NCBI GenBank assembly: GCA_002328865.1
Contig: DCWO01000106.1
Span: 1-29,402 of the forward strand
Source: Dehalococcoidia bacterium UBA2160
Lineage (GTDB): Bacteria > Chloroflexota > Dehalococcoidia > Lucifugimonadales > UBA1123
Reading direction: 5' to 3'
DNA: 29,402 nt
Each line of letters begins with the position of its first letter. Position 1 is the first letter of the stretch. Below, one piece after another: positions 1 to 8,495 of this stretch. Below the pieces are notes generated by a model. That model ran no database searches, was not told the origin of the DNA, and saw only the letters and a program-made list of their open reading frames with translations. Position numbers and translations under genes: made by a program.

Positions 1-84
1 TGTACAATCATCAACTCAGAGAGCTCGCGATATCAGCTCAAAGTCTCCATTAACTTTCCGTCCCATTTAGGCTGACAGCCAACA
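1..84 (+). repeat. Left terminal inverted repeat
   Basis: Bases 1-68 are the exact reverse complement of 29335-29402. Positions 69, 70 and 72 then mismatch, and 73-84 again match 29319-29330 perfectly, giving 81 of 84 matches. The outermost six bases are the palindrome TGTACA, so both ends of the window read TGTACA. The repeat holds the smaller palindromes GAGCTC and GATATC and a GAGCT/AGCTC inverted pair, which could be protein-binding or hairpin structure. A target-site duplication cannot be seen because the window stops at the repeat. It could be a transposon end, a MITE copy, a linear-replicon end, or a dispersed repeat that stopped an assembly. Confidence 0.9.
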
Positions 85-122
85 ACCAATGATCACTCCG
101 ATGAATTAAGGAGGCAACAGTC

Positions 123-1538
123 ATGGAGCGCTCAAACCCGTACGCCGATCTCGATAAAGCGATCTTGGCCGAGGTCTACTACTCGACCGAAACCCGAGAC
201 AACCTGCTCGTCTTGTGCGACGACTACGGGTCTCGTTTCGACGGCACCGACGACGCCCTTCGGGCGGCCGAGTTCGTTCGCGGCAAGTTCGAGAGCTACG
301 GCGTCGCCAACGTCCAACTGGAATCGTACGACTACAGAGGCTGGATCCGCGGACCGGCCACGCTGACCGTCGCCCATCCGATCGACCGCGAGCTCGCATG
401 CATCTCCCTTCCCTACTGCCATCCCGGCGAGGTCAGCGGAGATCTGGTCTACGTCGGCGACGGGACGCCTGAGGACTTCGACCGCGTCAAGGACGACATC
501 CCCGGCGCCATCGTCATGGTCCGCACGAGCTCACCGCCCGGCCACCGGTGGATGCACCGCACCGAGAATTACGACCGCGCCGCGCTCATGGGGGCGGCTG
601 GCTTCATCTGGATGCAGCACGTCCCCGGAATCGGCCCGGAAACGGGTTCGATCGGTTGGACTCACGACGCGCTGATTCCAGGGATCGGCGTCGCCAAGGA
701 GTACGGCGACTTGCTCGTGAGATTGGCCGAACGTGGCGACGGCGTACGGCTCAGCATCAGAACCACCGACCAGTCGCTCCCGATGCGAGCCCACAACATC
801 ACCTGTTCGGTCGGCGGCGCGCGACATCCGGACGAGACGATCATCCTAGGCAGTCACATCGACGGCCACGACATCGCTCAGGGCGCCATCGATCCGATCT
901 CCGGCACGGTTGTCGTCATGGAAGCGGCCCGAATCCTGTCCAAGATCGCCGACCGGCTCGACCGCACCGTCCGGTTCGTGATCTTCAGCAACGAAGAGGT
1001 GGGCCTGTTCGGCTCCATCACCGACACCAAGCTCCACGCCGACGAATTGCCGAGAGCACGGTTCATGCTAAATCTGGACGCCGCCGGTAAGCCTGGCCGG
1101 AAGGGCGTCATCCTGAACCGCTGGCCCGAGCTGGCAGACTTCTTCCGACAGGCAGGCGAAGAGATGGGAGGCGACTTCCCCGTTGGGCAGGGACTGAGCG
1201 GTTTTTCCGACCACTTCTCCTACCTCTTGCGCGGCGTGCCCACCGGCTCGCTTGGCGACACCGAAGGCCCGCCGCCGTCGGGACGAGGCTACGGGCACAC
1301 GTTCTGGGACACCGCCGACAAACCGCAACTGGTCGACATGCGAGACGCCACGGCGGCCGCGTGTCGTTTGGCCCTTCGCATCGCCAACGCGGAATCGTGG
1401 CCGGCCCAGAATCGAAACCAGGCCGCAATCCGCGAACTGCTCGACACCGAACCGGGACTCGAACAGTACCGGCTCACCGAGCAGCTCGTCAAAAAGCACG
1501 GCGATGGCATCCTAAGTTGGTGGCAACCTGAGGGCTAA
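123..1538 (+). CDS. M28 family zinc metallopeptidase with PA domain
   Basis: Predicted cytoplasmic di-zinc aminopeptidase-type enzyme of 471 residues; no signal peptide is visible (it starts MERSNPY). A protease-associated-like insert occupies about residues 90-210. The M28 catalytic core runs from about 225 to 425. Metal and catalytic positions match the family: H245 in GSHIDGHD, D257 in GAIDPISG, E291/E292 in SNEEVGLFGS, D319 in NLDAAG and H392 in YGHTFWDTADK. The usual DNASG segment reads DPISG, a mild deviation. AAGGAGG at 108-114 lies 8 nt before the ATG and fixes the start. The gene begins 39 bp inside the left inverted repeat and its stop overlaps the stop of the convergent iolD-like gene by 4 bp. 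The substrate is unknown; small peptides or N-acyl amino acids are possible. Confidence 0.88.
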   Translation: MERSNPYADLDKAILAEVYYSTETRDNLLVLCDDYGSRFDGTDDALRAAEFVRGKFESYGVANVQLESYDYRGWIRGPATLTVAHPIDRELACISLPYCHPGEVSGDLVYVGDGTPEDFDRVKDDIPGAIVMVRTSSPPGHRWMHRTENYDRAALMGAAGFIWMQHVPGIGPETGSIGWTHDALIPGIGVAKEYGDLLVRLAERGDGVRLSIRTTDQSLPMRAHNITCSVGGARHPDETIILGSHIDGHDIAQGAIDPISGTVVVMEAARILSKIADRLDRTVRFVIFSNEEVGLFGSITDTKLHADELPRARFMLNLDAAGKPGRKGVILNRWPELADFFRQAGEEMGGDFPVGQGLSGFSDHFSYLLRGVPTGSLGDTEGPPPSGRGYGHTFWDTADKPQLVDMRDATAAACRLALRIANAESWPAQNRNQAAIRELLDTEPGLEQYRLTEQLVKKHGDGILSWWQPEG

Positions 1539-3427
1539 TGGTAGAACCGTTGCAGTTGCTGCTGCGCTTCGTACTCGGCGCGAAGCTCGCGCGTCACCGG
1601 GTCGGCGGTAGCTTCCGCGACTGCCAGGTCCCACCAGGCTCCTGACTCCGGTCCGTAGCGATGCTTCTCGGTTTCCGCAACGATGACGCAGCTCCGGTTC
1701 TCGTCGCGGGCTTCACGCAGGGCCGCGCGAAGCTCGTCGGGCGTTGTGACATTCCATGCACGGGCGCCCAGACTCTCCGCGTTGCGGGCAAAGTCGATCT
1801 CCAGGTAGTCGCCTTCAAGCCGATCCGTTTCCTCATTGCGGGAGCGAAGCTCGTTGCCGAAGCTACGGCCCGCTACGTCCATCTGGAGGCCACGGATCGC
1901 CTGGAGGCCGTGGTTCTCCGAGATTACCACGGTGATCTTCAGACTTTCGGCCATGGCCGTGACCAGCTCCGTTGGGTTCATCAGATACGTCGCGTCGCCG
2001 ATGAACGCGTAGACCTCGCCGGAAGGTTGTGCCATGCGGACACCCAGAGAGGCTGGCAGAGCGTACCCCATCGTCGAGTAACCGAACTCCAGGTGGCACG
2101 TGGCGCCGTTGCTGACGTCCCACAGCTTATGCAGATCGCCGGGCAGGGTCCCCGCGTCGTTGATGACCGTGTCGCCCGCCTTGGATTCCTCGTTGAGGAC
2201 CCCGACAACCTGGGCTTGACTCATCGCCTCGCCCGCGACCTGCACGTAGACCTCGTCCTCGATCCGCCGCCCCCATGCTCTCTTGGCGGTCGCAATCTCT
2301 TCAACGTAAGCCGGGTTCGGGCCGATCCCTGCCGCTCCAGCCGCCTCCGCGAGTGCGATCAGCGCCTGGCGCGCGTCGGCGATAATCGGAAGGGCGCCGA
2401 GCTTGTACGCGTCGTGCCCAGCCACGTTGACGTGGACGAACCTGACGTCAGGATGCTGGAAAGACGAGTGCGAGCCTGTGGCGATGTCGGTCAGCCGGGC
2501 GCCTACTGCAATCACCAGGTCTGCACGCTCCGCGATAATCGTTGCCGGGTCTGTTCCGGCGGTGCCGTGGCCGCCCAGCGCCATCTCTGATCCGTTTCGC
2601 ATTGCGCCGTGGCCAGCGAAGGTCTCGCCGACCGGGATGCCGAAGCCCTCGGAAAACTCCCGCAACTCGTCCCATGCCTCTGAGTACGGCACTCCACCGC
2701 CCGCAATAATCATCGGACGCTTCGCGTTTTCGAGCATCGCCACCGCCTCGGCGATTCGGTCCTGATCTGGCGCGGGACGTTCGACGCGCCACACGCGTTC
2801 GTCGAAGAAGTGGGCTGGAAAATCGTAGGCCTGCGCCTGCACATCCTGAGGCAGCGAGAGTGTTACGGCCCCCGTCTCCACCGGGTCGGTGAGGATCCGC
2901 ATTGCCTCGGGCAAAGCGGTGAGGAGCTGCTCCGGTCGCGAGATGCGATCGAAGAAGCGGCTGACCGGACGGAAGCAGTCGTTGACGCTGACGTCCGCGG
3001 AAACGGGATGTTCGAGTTCTTGCAGCACCGGACCCTGGTGTCGAGTGGCGTAGTAGTCTGACGGCAGCAACAATACGGGCAGTCGGTTGATCGTGGCAGC
3101 CGCAGCGCCTGTGACCATGTTCGTCGCGCCGGGACCGATCGACGATGTGCAAGCCAGTGTGGCCAGGCGAAGGTTGGCCTTGGCAAACCCGGCCGCCGTG
3201 TGGACCATCGCCTGCTCGTTGCAGGGCCGGTAGTACGACAGGTCGTGACCGTATTCGTAAAGGGCTTGTCCCATGGCGTGGACGTTGCCGTGGCCGAATA
3301 TGCCAAACATAGCAGGGATCAACCTTCGCCTTCCGCCGTCGCGTTCGCTGTACTGGACCTGGAGGAACTTGACGATGGCCTGCGCCGTCGTCAGGCGGAC
3401 CGTTTCGCTGCGGTTTGAATCTTGCAT
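1535..3427 (-). CDS. iolD: IolD-like ThDP-dependent trihydroxycyclohexanedione hydrolase
   Basis: Of 630 residues, the normal length for IolD, which hydrolyses 3D-(3,5/4)-trihydroxycyclohexane-1,2-dione to 5-deoxy-glucuronate in myo-inositol breakdown. The N-terminal ThDP-Pyr domain has the family phrases GIFGHGNV (42-49), the cofactor-activating E71 in CNEQAMVHTA, and SSIGPGATNMVTGAA. The central Rossmann-like domain has IIAGGGVPYSEA. In the C-terminal ThDP-PP domain the magnesium motif reads GDATYLM (477-483) instead of GDGx, while D478 and N505 are kept. The upstream IolE-like gene is 40 bp away on the same strand, supporting a polyol pathway. No strong Shine-Dalgarno is visible. Other inositol genes (iolB, iolC, iolG) are absent from the window, so the true substrate could be a related cyclic diketone. 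Confidence 0.82.
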   Translation of the reverse strand: MQDSNRSETVRLTTAQAIVKFLQVQYSERDGGRRRLIPAMFGIFGHGNVHAMGQALYEYGHDLSYYRPCNEQAMVHTAAGFAKANLRLATLACTSSIGPGATNMVTGAAAATINRLPVLLLPSDYYATRHQGPVLQELEHPVSADVSVNDCFRPVSRFFDRISRPEQLLTALPEAMRILTDPVETGAVTLSLPQDVQAQAYDFPAHFFDERVWRVERPAPDQDRIAEAVAMLENAKRPMIIAGGGVPYSEAWDELREFSEGFGIPVGETFAGHGAMRNGSEMALGGHGTAGTDPATIIAERADLVIAVGARLTDIATGSHSSFQHPDVRFVHVNVAGHDAYKLGALPIIADARQALIALAEAAGAAGIGPNPAYVEEIATAKRAWGRRIEDEVYVQVAGEAMSQAQVVGVLNEESKAGDTVINDAGTLPGDLHKLWDVSNGATCHLEFGYSTMGYALPASLGVRMAQPSGEVYAFIGDATYLMNPTELVTAMAESLKITVVISENHGLQAIRGLQMDVAGRSFGNELRSRNEETDRLEGDYLEIDFARNAESLGARAWNVTTPDELRAALREARDENRSCVIVAETEKHRYGPESGAWWDLAVAEATADPVTRELRAEYEAQQQLQRFYH

Positions 3428-3467
3428 GCCCTACTCGCTTCGCTTTCGTTTCAACCGTGAACTGCTT

Positions 3468-4286
3468 TCAGATGCCAAGACGCTCCCGAAGGTATCGTCG
3501 GCTGATCGCCGCGGCCTCACCCGGCGGAATGGACGCCTCGTCCTGCTCGTAGACAACCCAGGGTTGGTCAAGCGGTTGCAACAGACGCCAGATGCCGGGA
3601 AGATCGACTTCGCCGCGACCTAACTCGACGTACTCGGCTTCACCGTCCAGAGGCAGTCTTGGGTGAATTGGGTGCAACACACCGGTCCGCCGAGGTTCAG
3701 GGCCGATGTATTTCAGGTCCTTCAGATGAACATACGCGACGCGACTCAGATGCGCTCCCGTGAACTCCACAGGGTTCCGTCCGCCGTAGAGTGCCCAGAA
3801 CACGTCGACGCAGAGCTTGACGAGCGACGGATCAGTCAACTCGATCAACCTATCCAACCCGGCGGTCCCGTTGAACTCCTGGAACTCCCAGCCGTGGTTG
3901 TGATAGCAAAACGTCAGGCCGGCTGCCGCGCACCGCTCTCCGACACGGTTGAGCACCTCCGCCGCCTCTTCGTAGGGCCGCAGACCTCCTGGCTGACTGT
4001 GCCCAACTCCCGAGACCACGATGAACTTGCCGCCGAGGTCGTTGAGGTACTCGATCTCAGCATCGACGCCATAATCCGCGCCGTAGCCAGTGTGAAGGCT
4101 CCATTGGACCAGCCCTTCGTCGCCGAGTGCACGACCAGCTTGGCGGACGTCGCCGTCGCACAGCAGGCCTGCCTCAACTCCGTCGAAACCAGCGGCTCGC
4201 ACCTCACGCAAAACCCCGGCCAGATCTTCGACGGGCCGCTTGCCGAAGCCGGGATTGAGTTGTACCCCAATCATTGGACTAGCCAT
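3468..4286 (-). CDS. iolE: Sugar isomerase/epimerase, IolE-like TIM barrel
   Basis: Of 272 residues, from the xylose-isomerase-like / AP-endonuclease-2 TIM-barrel family that includes inosose dehydratase IolE and isomerase IolI. Metal-ligand positions are visible: E134 in HNHGWEF, D161 in LCVDVFWALYGG, H187 in AYVHLKD and E247 in VVYEQDEA. The N-terminal strand motif GVQLNPGF and the phrase AAGFDGVEAG are typical of the family. It lies 40 bp upstream of the iolD-like gene and 87 bp downstream of the jelly-roll gene on the same strand, so an operon is likely. IolE makes the substrate of IolD, hence the symbol, but IolI-like or keto-sugar epimerase activity is equally compatible with the sequence. 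The start is preceded by a weak GAGGGCGAG purine stretch. Confidence 0.75.
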   Translation of the reverse strand: MASPMIGVQLNPGFGKRPVEDLAGVLREVRAAGFDGVEAGLLCDGDVRQAGRALGDEGLVQWSLHTGYGADYGVDAEIEYLNDLGGKFIVVSGVGHSQPGGLRPYEEAAEVLNRVGERCAAAGLTFCYHNHGWEFQEFNGTAGLDRLIELTDPSLVKLCVDVFWALYGGRNPVEFTGAHLSRVAYVHLKDLKYIGPEPRRTGVLHPIHPRLPLDGEAEYVELGRGEVDLPGIWRLLQPLDQPWVVYEQDEASIPPGEAAAISRRYLRERLGI

Positions 4287-4373
4287 CGTCGCTCGCCCTC
4301 AGTCCATCACTGCGGTTTCAATGCGCCCGTCGATGTTGGACATGGTCGCATCACAATCAGAATGACTACGAGT

Positions 4374-4940
4374 CTACCGGTCGATCTCGAAATCGAGACG
4401 CCCATACCGGAGAAAGATTCCTCCTCCTGGGCGTCCCAACGGTCCGTTTACCGCCAGACATGCGATCACGTGCGTGGCGCCGGGGCGGACGTTATCGGTG
4501 ACGAGCACCCGGTTGGTCACGTTGAAGCCGTTCACCGCCCCCGCCGGATTGTCCCATTCGCCGTCGATCCACACCTCGCCGTAGTCGTCGATATTCGTCT
4601 CGAACCACATCTTGGCGCCGGACACGTCCGCGCCGTCCACTCGATCGGGCAGAGTCACGCGTATCCGATACCACCCGAACGTGAATCCGACCGATCGCAT
4701 CTTCCGAAGGCCTGGATCGGAGGCCGTTCCGGAGCTAGCGTCCGGACCTCCTGGCTCGACGTCGGATATCACTTCCCAGCCGGAGTCGTCGTAGTCGGCG
4801 AGACGGGCCGGAGACTCCGCCGTCTGCGACACCAGTCCCTCGTTCGGCTCGCCGGGAATCCATCCGGGACCGAACCTCCACTGGGCGTCCAGAGTCTTCA
4901 AGTCATCTGGCGACTCAAGGTCAAGCGACACAGTTGCCAT
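4374..4940 (-). CDS. Galactose-binding-like jelly-roll protein (GH2 N-domain type)
   Basis: Of 188 residues, a single beta-sandwich resembling the sugar-binding domain at the N-terminus of family 2 glycoside hydrolases. Recognisable elements are WRFGPGW near the start, DYDDSGWEVI (about 49-58), FGWYRIRVTLPDRV (about 88-101), NIDDYGEVWIDGEW (about 115-128) and the closing GGGIFLRYG. No catalytic barrel follows, so it is a stand-alone binding domain rather than a hydrolase. GGAGG lies 5 nt before the ATG (complement of 4946-4950), fixing the start. It is the first gene of the leftward operon with the IolE- and IolD-like genes, which suggests it binds or presents a glycoside or cyclitol. No signal peptide is visible, so it appears cytoplasmic. 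Confidence 0.72.
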   Translation of the reverse strand: MATVSLDLESPDDLKTLDAQWRFGPGWIPGEPNEGLVSQTAESPARLADYDDSGWEVISDVEPGGPDASSGTASDPGLRKMRSVGFTFGWYRIRVTLPDRVDGADVSGAKMWFETNIDDYGEVWIDGEWDNPAGAVNGFNVTNRVLVTDNVRPGATHVIACLAVNGPLGRPGGGIFLRYGRLDFEIDR

Positions 4941-5151
4941 GCTATCCTCCGCGCTGCACCTAGATGTTAGTCAGACGCAGATTAACACATGTGATTACGA
5001 GGAAAAAGGCCAGGGTTGACGCGCGACCCGCATGCCGCCAACTGTTGGCTCCGAATGGACTTTGAAGAGCCGTCAATTGCACCGTCAGCAGGCGGTGCGG
5101 GGTGGGTCGCGGAACTCGAAACGATGGGTGAAACCTTGTGATTGAAGGCAG

Positions 5152-5180
5152 TTGACAACTTCGGAAGGCGGCCATATAGT
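5152..5180 (+). promoter_or_regulatory. Sigma70-type promoter for molybdenum hydroxylase gene
   Basis: TTGACA (5152-5157), exactly 17 nt, then TATAGT (5175-5180). Transcription would start near 5187 and give a leader of about 170 nt before the ATG at 5360. It lies in a 419-bp gap (4941-5359) between divergent operons. The gap also holds the palindrome GCCAACTGTTGGC at 5037-5049, which could be an operator. Nothing in the gap looks coding. Confidence 0.7.
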
Positions 5181-5236
5181 CTGTGCCATCTCTTGATGGT
5201 GTGCTCATCAACGCACTAGATGACTTCCGGGAACTT

Positions 5237-5292
5237 TCGGTCGATCATACGAATCGATTCTTGAAGTTCTCCCCGTTGTTATCGGTCGATCA
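5237..5292 (+). repeat. Direct repeat pair in leader of molybdenum hydroxylase
   Basis: TCGGTCGATCA occurs at 5237-5247 and again at 5282-5292, 45 nt apart start to start, downstream of the predicted promoter. Both copies would be transcribed. They could be a regulator-binding pair; chance is not excluded for an 11-mer. Confidence 0.4.
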
Positions 5293-5359
5293 AGGGCAAT
5301 AACGCGTCAGAGGCGCCAAGAATCAAGGCGGCAACGGTTTAGGGGCAGGAGGTTGGCAC

Positions 5360-7651
5360 ATGACCGCAGATTACGAACCCAATGTTGTTCTCTCCAGCGT
5401 GGAGTATGACACGATCGGCTCGCGTCCTATCCGACATGACGGACACGACAAGGTAACGGGCCGTGCGCTTTACGGCATTGACCACAATTCAAACGGGCTG
5501 CTGCATGGCAAGATACTGAGAAGCCCTCACGCCCACGCCCGCATTAAGTCGATCGACGCAAGCAAAGCGATGGAGCTGCCCGGCGTGCGCGCCGTTGTGA
5601 CCGGCAAAGATCTGCCGCAAGACCCGGAGCGCATGGTGGATCTTGGACTGGGCCCGGTGCGGCTTCAGTTTGTTCGCGAAAACATCCTGGCTGGTGACAA
5701 GGCTCTATACAAAGGCCATGCCATCGCAGCTATCGCGGCGACCAGCCTTCATGAGGCGGAGGAAGCTGTGCGCCTCATCGAAGTGGAGTACGAGGCGCTC
5801 CCCGCCGTGCTTACCGCTCCGGAAGCCATGAAGGACGGCGCGTCGCTGCTTCACGATTCTCTGAGAACCTCAGAGGGCGGCGAGATGGGCGACAAACCCA
5901 CTAACGTCGCCAGCCATTTCAAGTTGCGCGTCGGAGACACCAACCAGGGCTTCAGTGAAGCCGACATAGTTGTCGAGCGCACGTTCAACACCAGCACAAT
6001 ACACCAGGGCTACATCGAGCCCCACAACAGCACTGCGCTCTGGAACACCGACGGCAGACTCCATATCTGGGGCAGCACCCAGGGCTCGTTCGGGGTGAGG
6101 GACAGCACCGCCTTGATTCTGGACTTGCCGGTGTCGCAAGTCAAAGTAACTCCGATGGAGATTGGCGGCGGGTTTGGCGGTAAGACGGTCGTGTACTTGG
6201 ACCCCGTCGCCGCGCTGCTTTCCAAGAAGTCGGGCCAGCCTGTCAAAATGGTGATGACCCGTCAGGAGACTTTCGAGGGCACAGGCCCGACTCCCGGCTC
6301 CCACATAACCATCAAGATGGGAGCGGCCAACGACGGCACGATGACAGCCGCCGAGGCCACGCTGGCGTACGAGGCGGGGGCTTTTCCCGGTTCGCCGGTA
6401 ACCTTCGCGTCGATGTGCACTTTCGCGTCGTACGGCGTGGCGAACCAGGTCGTCGACGGCTACGACGTGGTGGTGAACAAACCCAAAACCGAACCGTACC
6501 GCGCACCTGGAGTCACGAACCTAACGTTCGCCGTTGAATCGGTGGTCGATGAGTTGGCTTCGAATCTGAGCATAGATCCGCTCGACTTTCGGATGCAAAA
6601 CGCCGCGAAGGAGGGGACGCAACGCATCGACGGAGTATCGCACGCACGCATCGGCTGTGTGGAAGTGCTCGAGGCCATGAAGAACCATCCTCACTACAAC
6701 GCCCCGCTGGACGGTCCCAACCAGGGTCGGGGAATCGCCGTCGGATTCTGGTTCAACATAGGCTTTCATTCCAGTTGCACGATTAGCGTCAACGCCGATG
6801 GCACAGTGGGTTTGGTGGAAGGCTCCACCGATATCGGAGGCTCCAGGGCGTCGATTGCAATGCAGGCCGCGGAGGCGCTGGGCATTCTAGCCGAAGATGT
6901 CCATCCAACCGTGGTGGATACGGATTCGGTGGGATGGACGATGGCGACGGCGGGCAGCCGCACCACATTCGCAACAGGGTGGGCGGCGTACGAAGCCGCA
7001 CAAGACGTGAATCGCCAGATGATTGAGCGCGCCGCCCAAATTTGGGAAGTGGACGCCGAGACCCTGCAACTGGACAAAGGCGTTGTCAGCTCCTCATCCG
7101 ATCCTGAACTCAGGATGACATTCAAAGAGTTGGCTGCACAACTGGCCGTCACTGGGGGCAACATAGTCGGCAGCGCCTCGGTAAACCCCATGGGGGTTGG
7201 CGGCTCGTTTGCCGGCAACATAGTTGACGTGGAGGTTGACCCTGAAACCGGCAAAGTGGAGATTCTGCGGTTCACTTCTGTCCAGGACGCTGGCAAAGCC
7301 ATCCATCCAAGCTACGTCGAGGGACAGATGCAGGGGGGCTCCGCCCAGGGCGTCGGCTGGGCGCTGAACGAAGAGTACCTCATGAGCGACGGCGGCGAAA
7401 TGCAGAACACGAGCCTGCTGGACTACCGCATGCCCACCAGCGTGGACCTGCCCATGATGGACACGGTAATAGTGGAAGTCGCCAATCCCGGGCACCCCTT
7501 TGGTGTTCGCGGAGTCGGAGAGGCCAACATCATCCCGCCCGCCGGAGCTCTGGCCAATGCCATCAGCAACGCCGTCGATGTCCGATTGGACAGGCTGCCT
7601 ATGAACCCGAGCGCAATCACGGCAAAGCTCTCAGACAAGAGCCGCGAATAG
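5360..7651 (+). CDS. Xanthine dehydrogenase-family molybdopterin-binding subunit
   Basis: Of 763 residues, the large (molybdenum-cofactor) subunit of a xanthine oxidase-family hydroxylase such as a CO-dehydrogenase-, aldehyde- or purine-oxidising enzyme. The N-terminal a/b hammerhead domain covers about 25-145 (GHDKVTGRALYGID, LRSPHAHARI). Cofactor contacts include GGGFGGK (269-275), YRAPG (380-384), the GGSRASIAMQAAEALG region (about 493-508) and the C-terminal GVGE with E721 as the presumed catalytic glutamate. The CoxL signature AYRCSFR is absent, so it is not a form I CO dehydrogenase. AGGAGG at 5347-5352 lies 7 nt before the start. Remarkably, no FAD subunit or 2Fe-2S subunit gene lies on either side; these must be elsewhere or absent. 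The next gene is a MOSC protein. The 267 bp after the stop hold no visible gene. Confidence 0.9.
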   Translation: MTADYEPNVVLSSVEYDTIGSRPIRHDGHDKVTGRALYGIDHNSNGLLHGKILRSPHAHARIKSIDASKAMELPGVRAVVTGKDLPQDPERMVDLGLGPVRLQFVRENILAGDKALYKGHAIAAIAATSLHEAEEAVRLIEVEYEALPAVLTAPEAMKDGASLLHDSLRTSEGGEMGDKPTNVASHFKLRVGDTNQGFSEADIVVERTFNTSTIHQGYIEPHNSTALWNTDGRLHIWGSTQGSFGVRDSTALILDLPVSQVKVTPMEIGGGFGGKTVVYLDPVAALLSKKSGQPVKMVMTRQETFEGTGPTPGSHITIKMGAANDGTMTAAEATLAYEAGAFPGSPVTFASMCTFASYGVANQVVDGYDVVVNKPKTEPYRAPGVTNLTFAVESVVDELASNLSIDPLDFRMQNAAKEGTQRIDGVSHARIGCVEVLEAMKNHPHYNAPLDGPNQGRGIAVGFWFNIGFHSSCTISVNADGTVGLVEGSTDIGGSRASIAMQAAEALGILAEDVHPTVVDTDSVGWTMATAGSRTTFATGWAAYEAAQDVNRQMIERAAQIWEVDAETLQLDKGVVSSSSDPELRMTFKELAAQLAVTGGNIVGSASVNPMGVGGSFAGNIVDVEVDPETGKVEILRFTSVQDAGKAIHPSYVEGQMQGGSAQGVGWALNEEYLMSDGGEMQNTSLLDYRMPTSVDLPMMDTVIVEVANPGHPFGVRGVGEANIIPPAGALANAISNAVDVRLDRLPMNPSAITAKLSDKSRE

Positions 7652-7918
7652 AAGTGAATCTGACATAAATCGCTGGCGGTAGCTGATACAGAACGAAACG
7701 ACGGAGGAATATGCGATTGCTGCCTCCTGCTCCGCCGTTCGACGGATCGCCGCTGTCGCCATCCCTGGCGGCGCTGCATGGCTTCATTTCTGAGTGAACG
7801 AACGAACTCTAATTGCGTGGATTCAACCTAGATTCGGCCCCGTCGTTCTGGTACGCTTCCGGCGCGACGGCGGTGGGGCAACCGGACGGCGCGAACAACA
7901 TGGAAAGCGGAGACGGAA

Positions 7919-8419
7919 ATGGCAGATCAAGGTCGGGTGATCTCAATCAGCATGAGCGCCACCGGCGGCATTCCTAAGTACACTCAGGAGTCGATCGCCG
8001 TCGGGGCCGAGGGCGTGGAAGGCGACCACCATGCGGGCCCGATCAACAAGCACAAAAAGACCGGCGACCCGGAACCCAACCACCGCCAGGTCACGGTGGT
8101 CTCGGAAGAAGTGGTCCAGGACCTGAATGCCCGCCTCGGCATCGACATCAAACCCGGCGACCTTGCCGAGAACGTGCTGGTCGGCGGTCTGGGTGACCTG
8201 ACCCAGTTCGAGGCAGGTGACCGCCTCGAACTCGGCGGCGATGTCGTGCTGGAGGTGACGGGGCACAACCGTCCCTGCGACCTCATCCGCAAGTACCATC
8301 CCGACCTCGTCGAAGAGATCGCGGGAAAACGCGGGCTCGCCACCGTGGTTGCTGCCACCGGAACGGTTCGAGTCGGTGACGCCTGCATCGCGATCAAAGG
8401 CGAATCAACCAGCGACTAG
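7919..8419 (+). CDS. MOSC domain protein
   Basis: Of 166 residues, a stand-alone MOSC domain, the fold found at the C-terminus of eukaryotic molybdenum-cofactor sulfurase and in YiiM/YuaD-like proteins. Family marks are GVEGDHHAG (32-40), RQVTVVSEEVVQDLN (56-70), LAENVLVGG (82-90) and the conserved cysteine C120 in RPCDLI, thought to carry sulfur or contact the cofactor. A purine-rich GGAGA lies just before the ATG. The gene follows a xanthine-dehydrogenase-family subunit on the same strand, and that enzyme class usually needs a terminal sulfur on molybdenum, so a role in sulfur handling or cofactor protection is plausible. It could alternatively detoxify N-hydroxylated bases like YiiM/YcbX. 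Confidence 0.85.
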   Translation: MADQGRVISISMSATGGIPKYTQESIAVGAEGVEGDHHAGPINKHKKTGDPEPNHRQVTVVSEEVVQDLNARLGIDIKPGDLAENVLVGGLGDLTQFEAGDRLELGGDVVLEVTGHNRPCDLIRKYHPDLVEEIAGKRGLATVVAATGTVRVGDACIAIKGESTSD

Positions 8420-8495
8420 CGCCCCTTCGTCCTGGGGCCCAACGCATCGAAATCCGGGCTTGTCGGAACCTGTCGAAGGACACGTCACAACACGG

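Noticed and set aside
1661..2590. 309-residue rightward open frame opposite the iolD-like gene
   Set aside because: Antisense shadow: no ribosome site, no domain, and the opposite strand encodes a full-length IolD-like enzyme.
5041..5073. ACTGTTGGCT followed by AATGGACTTTGA resembles a shortened internal copy of the terminal repeat
   Set aside because: The 10-mer match is expected by chance in 29 kb, and the second match needs a gap and a two-base deletion; not strong enough to call a third repeat copy.
4960..5211. 83-residue leftward open frame in the divergent promoter gap
   Set aside because: No ribosome site or family features; it covers the strong rightward promoter and its sequence looks like noncoding DNA.
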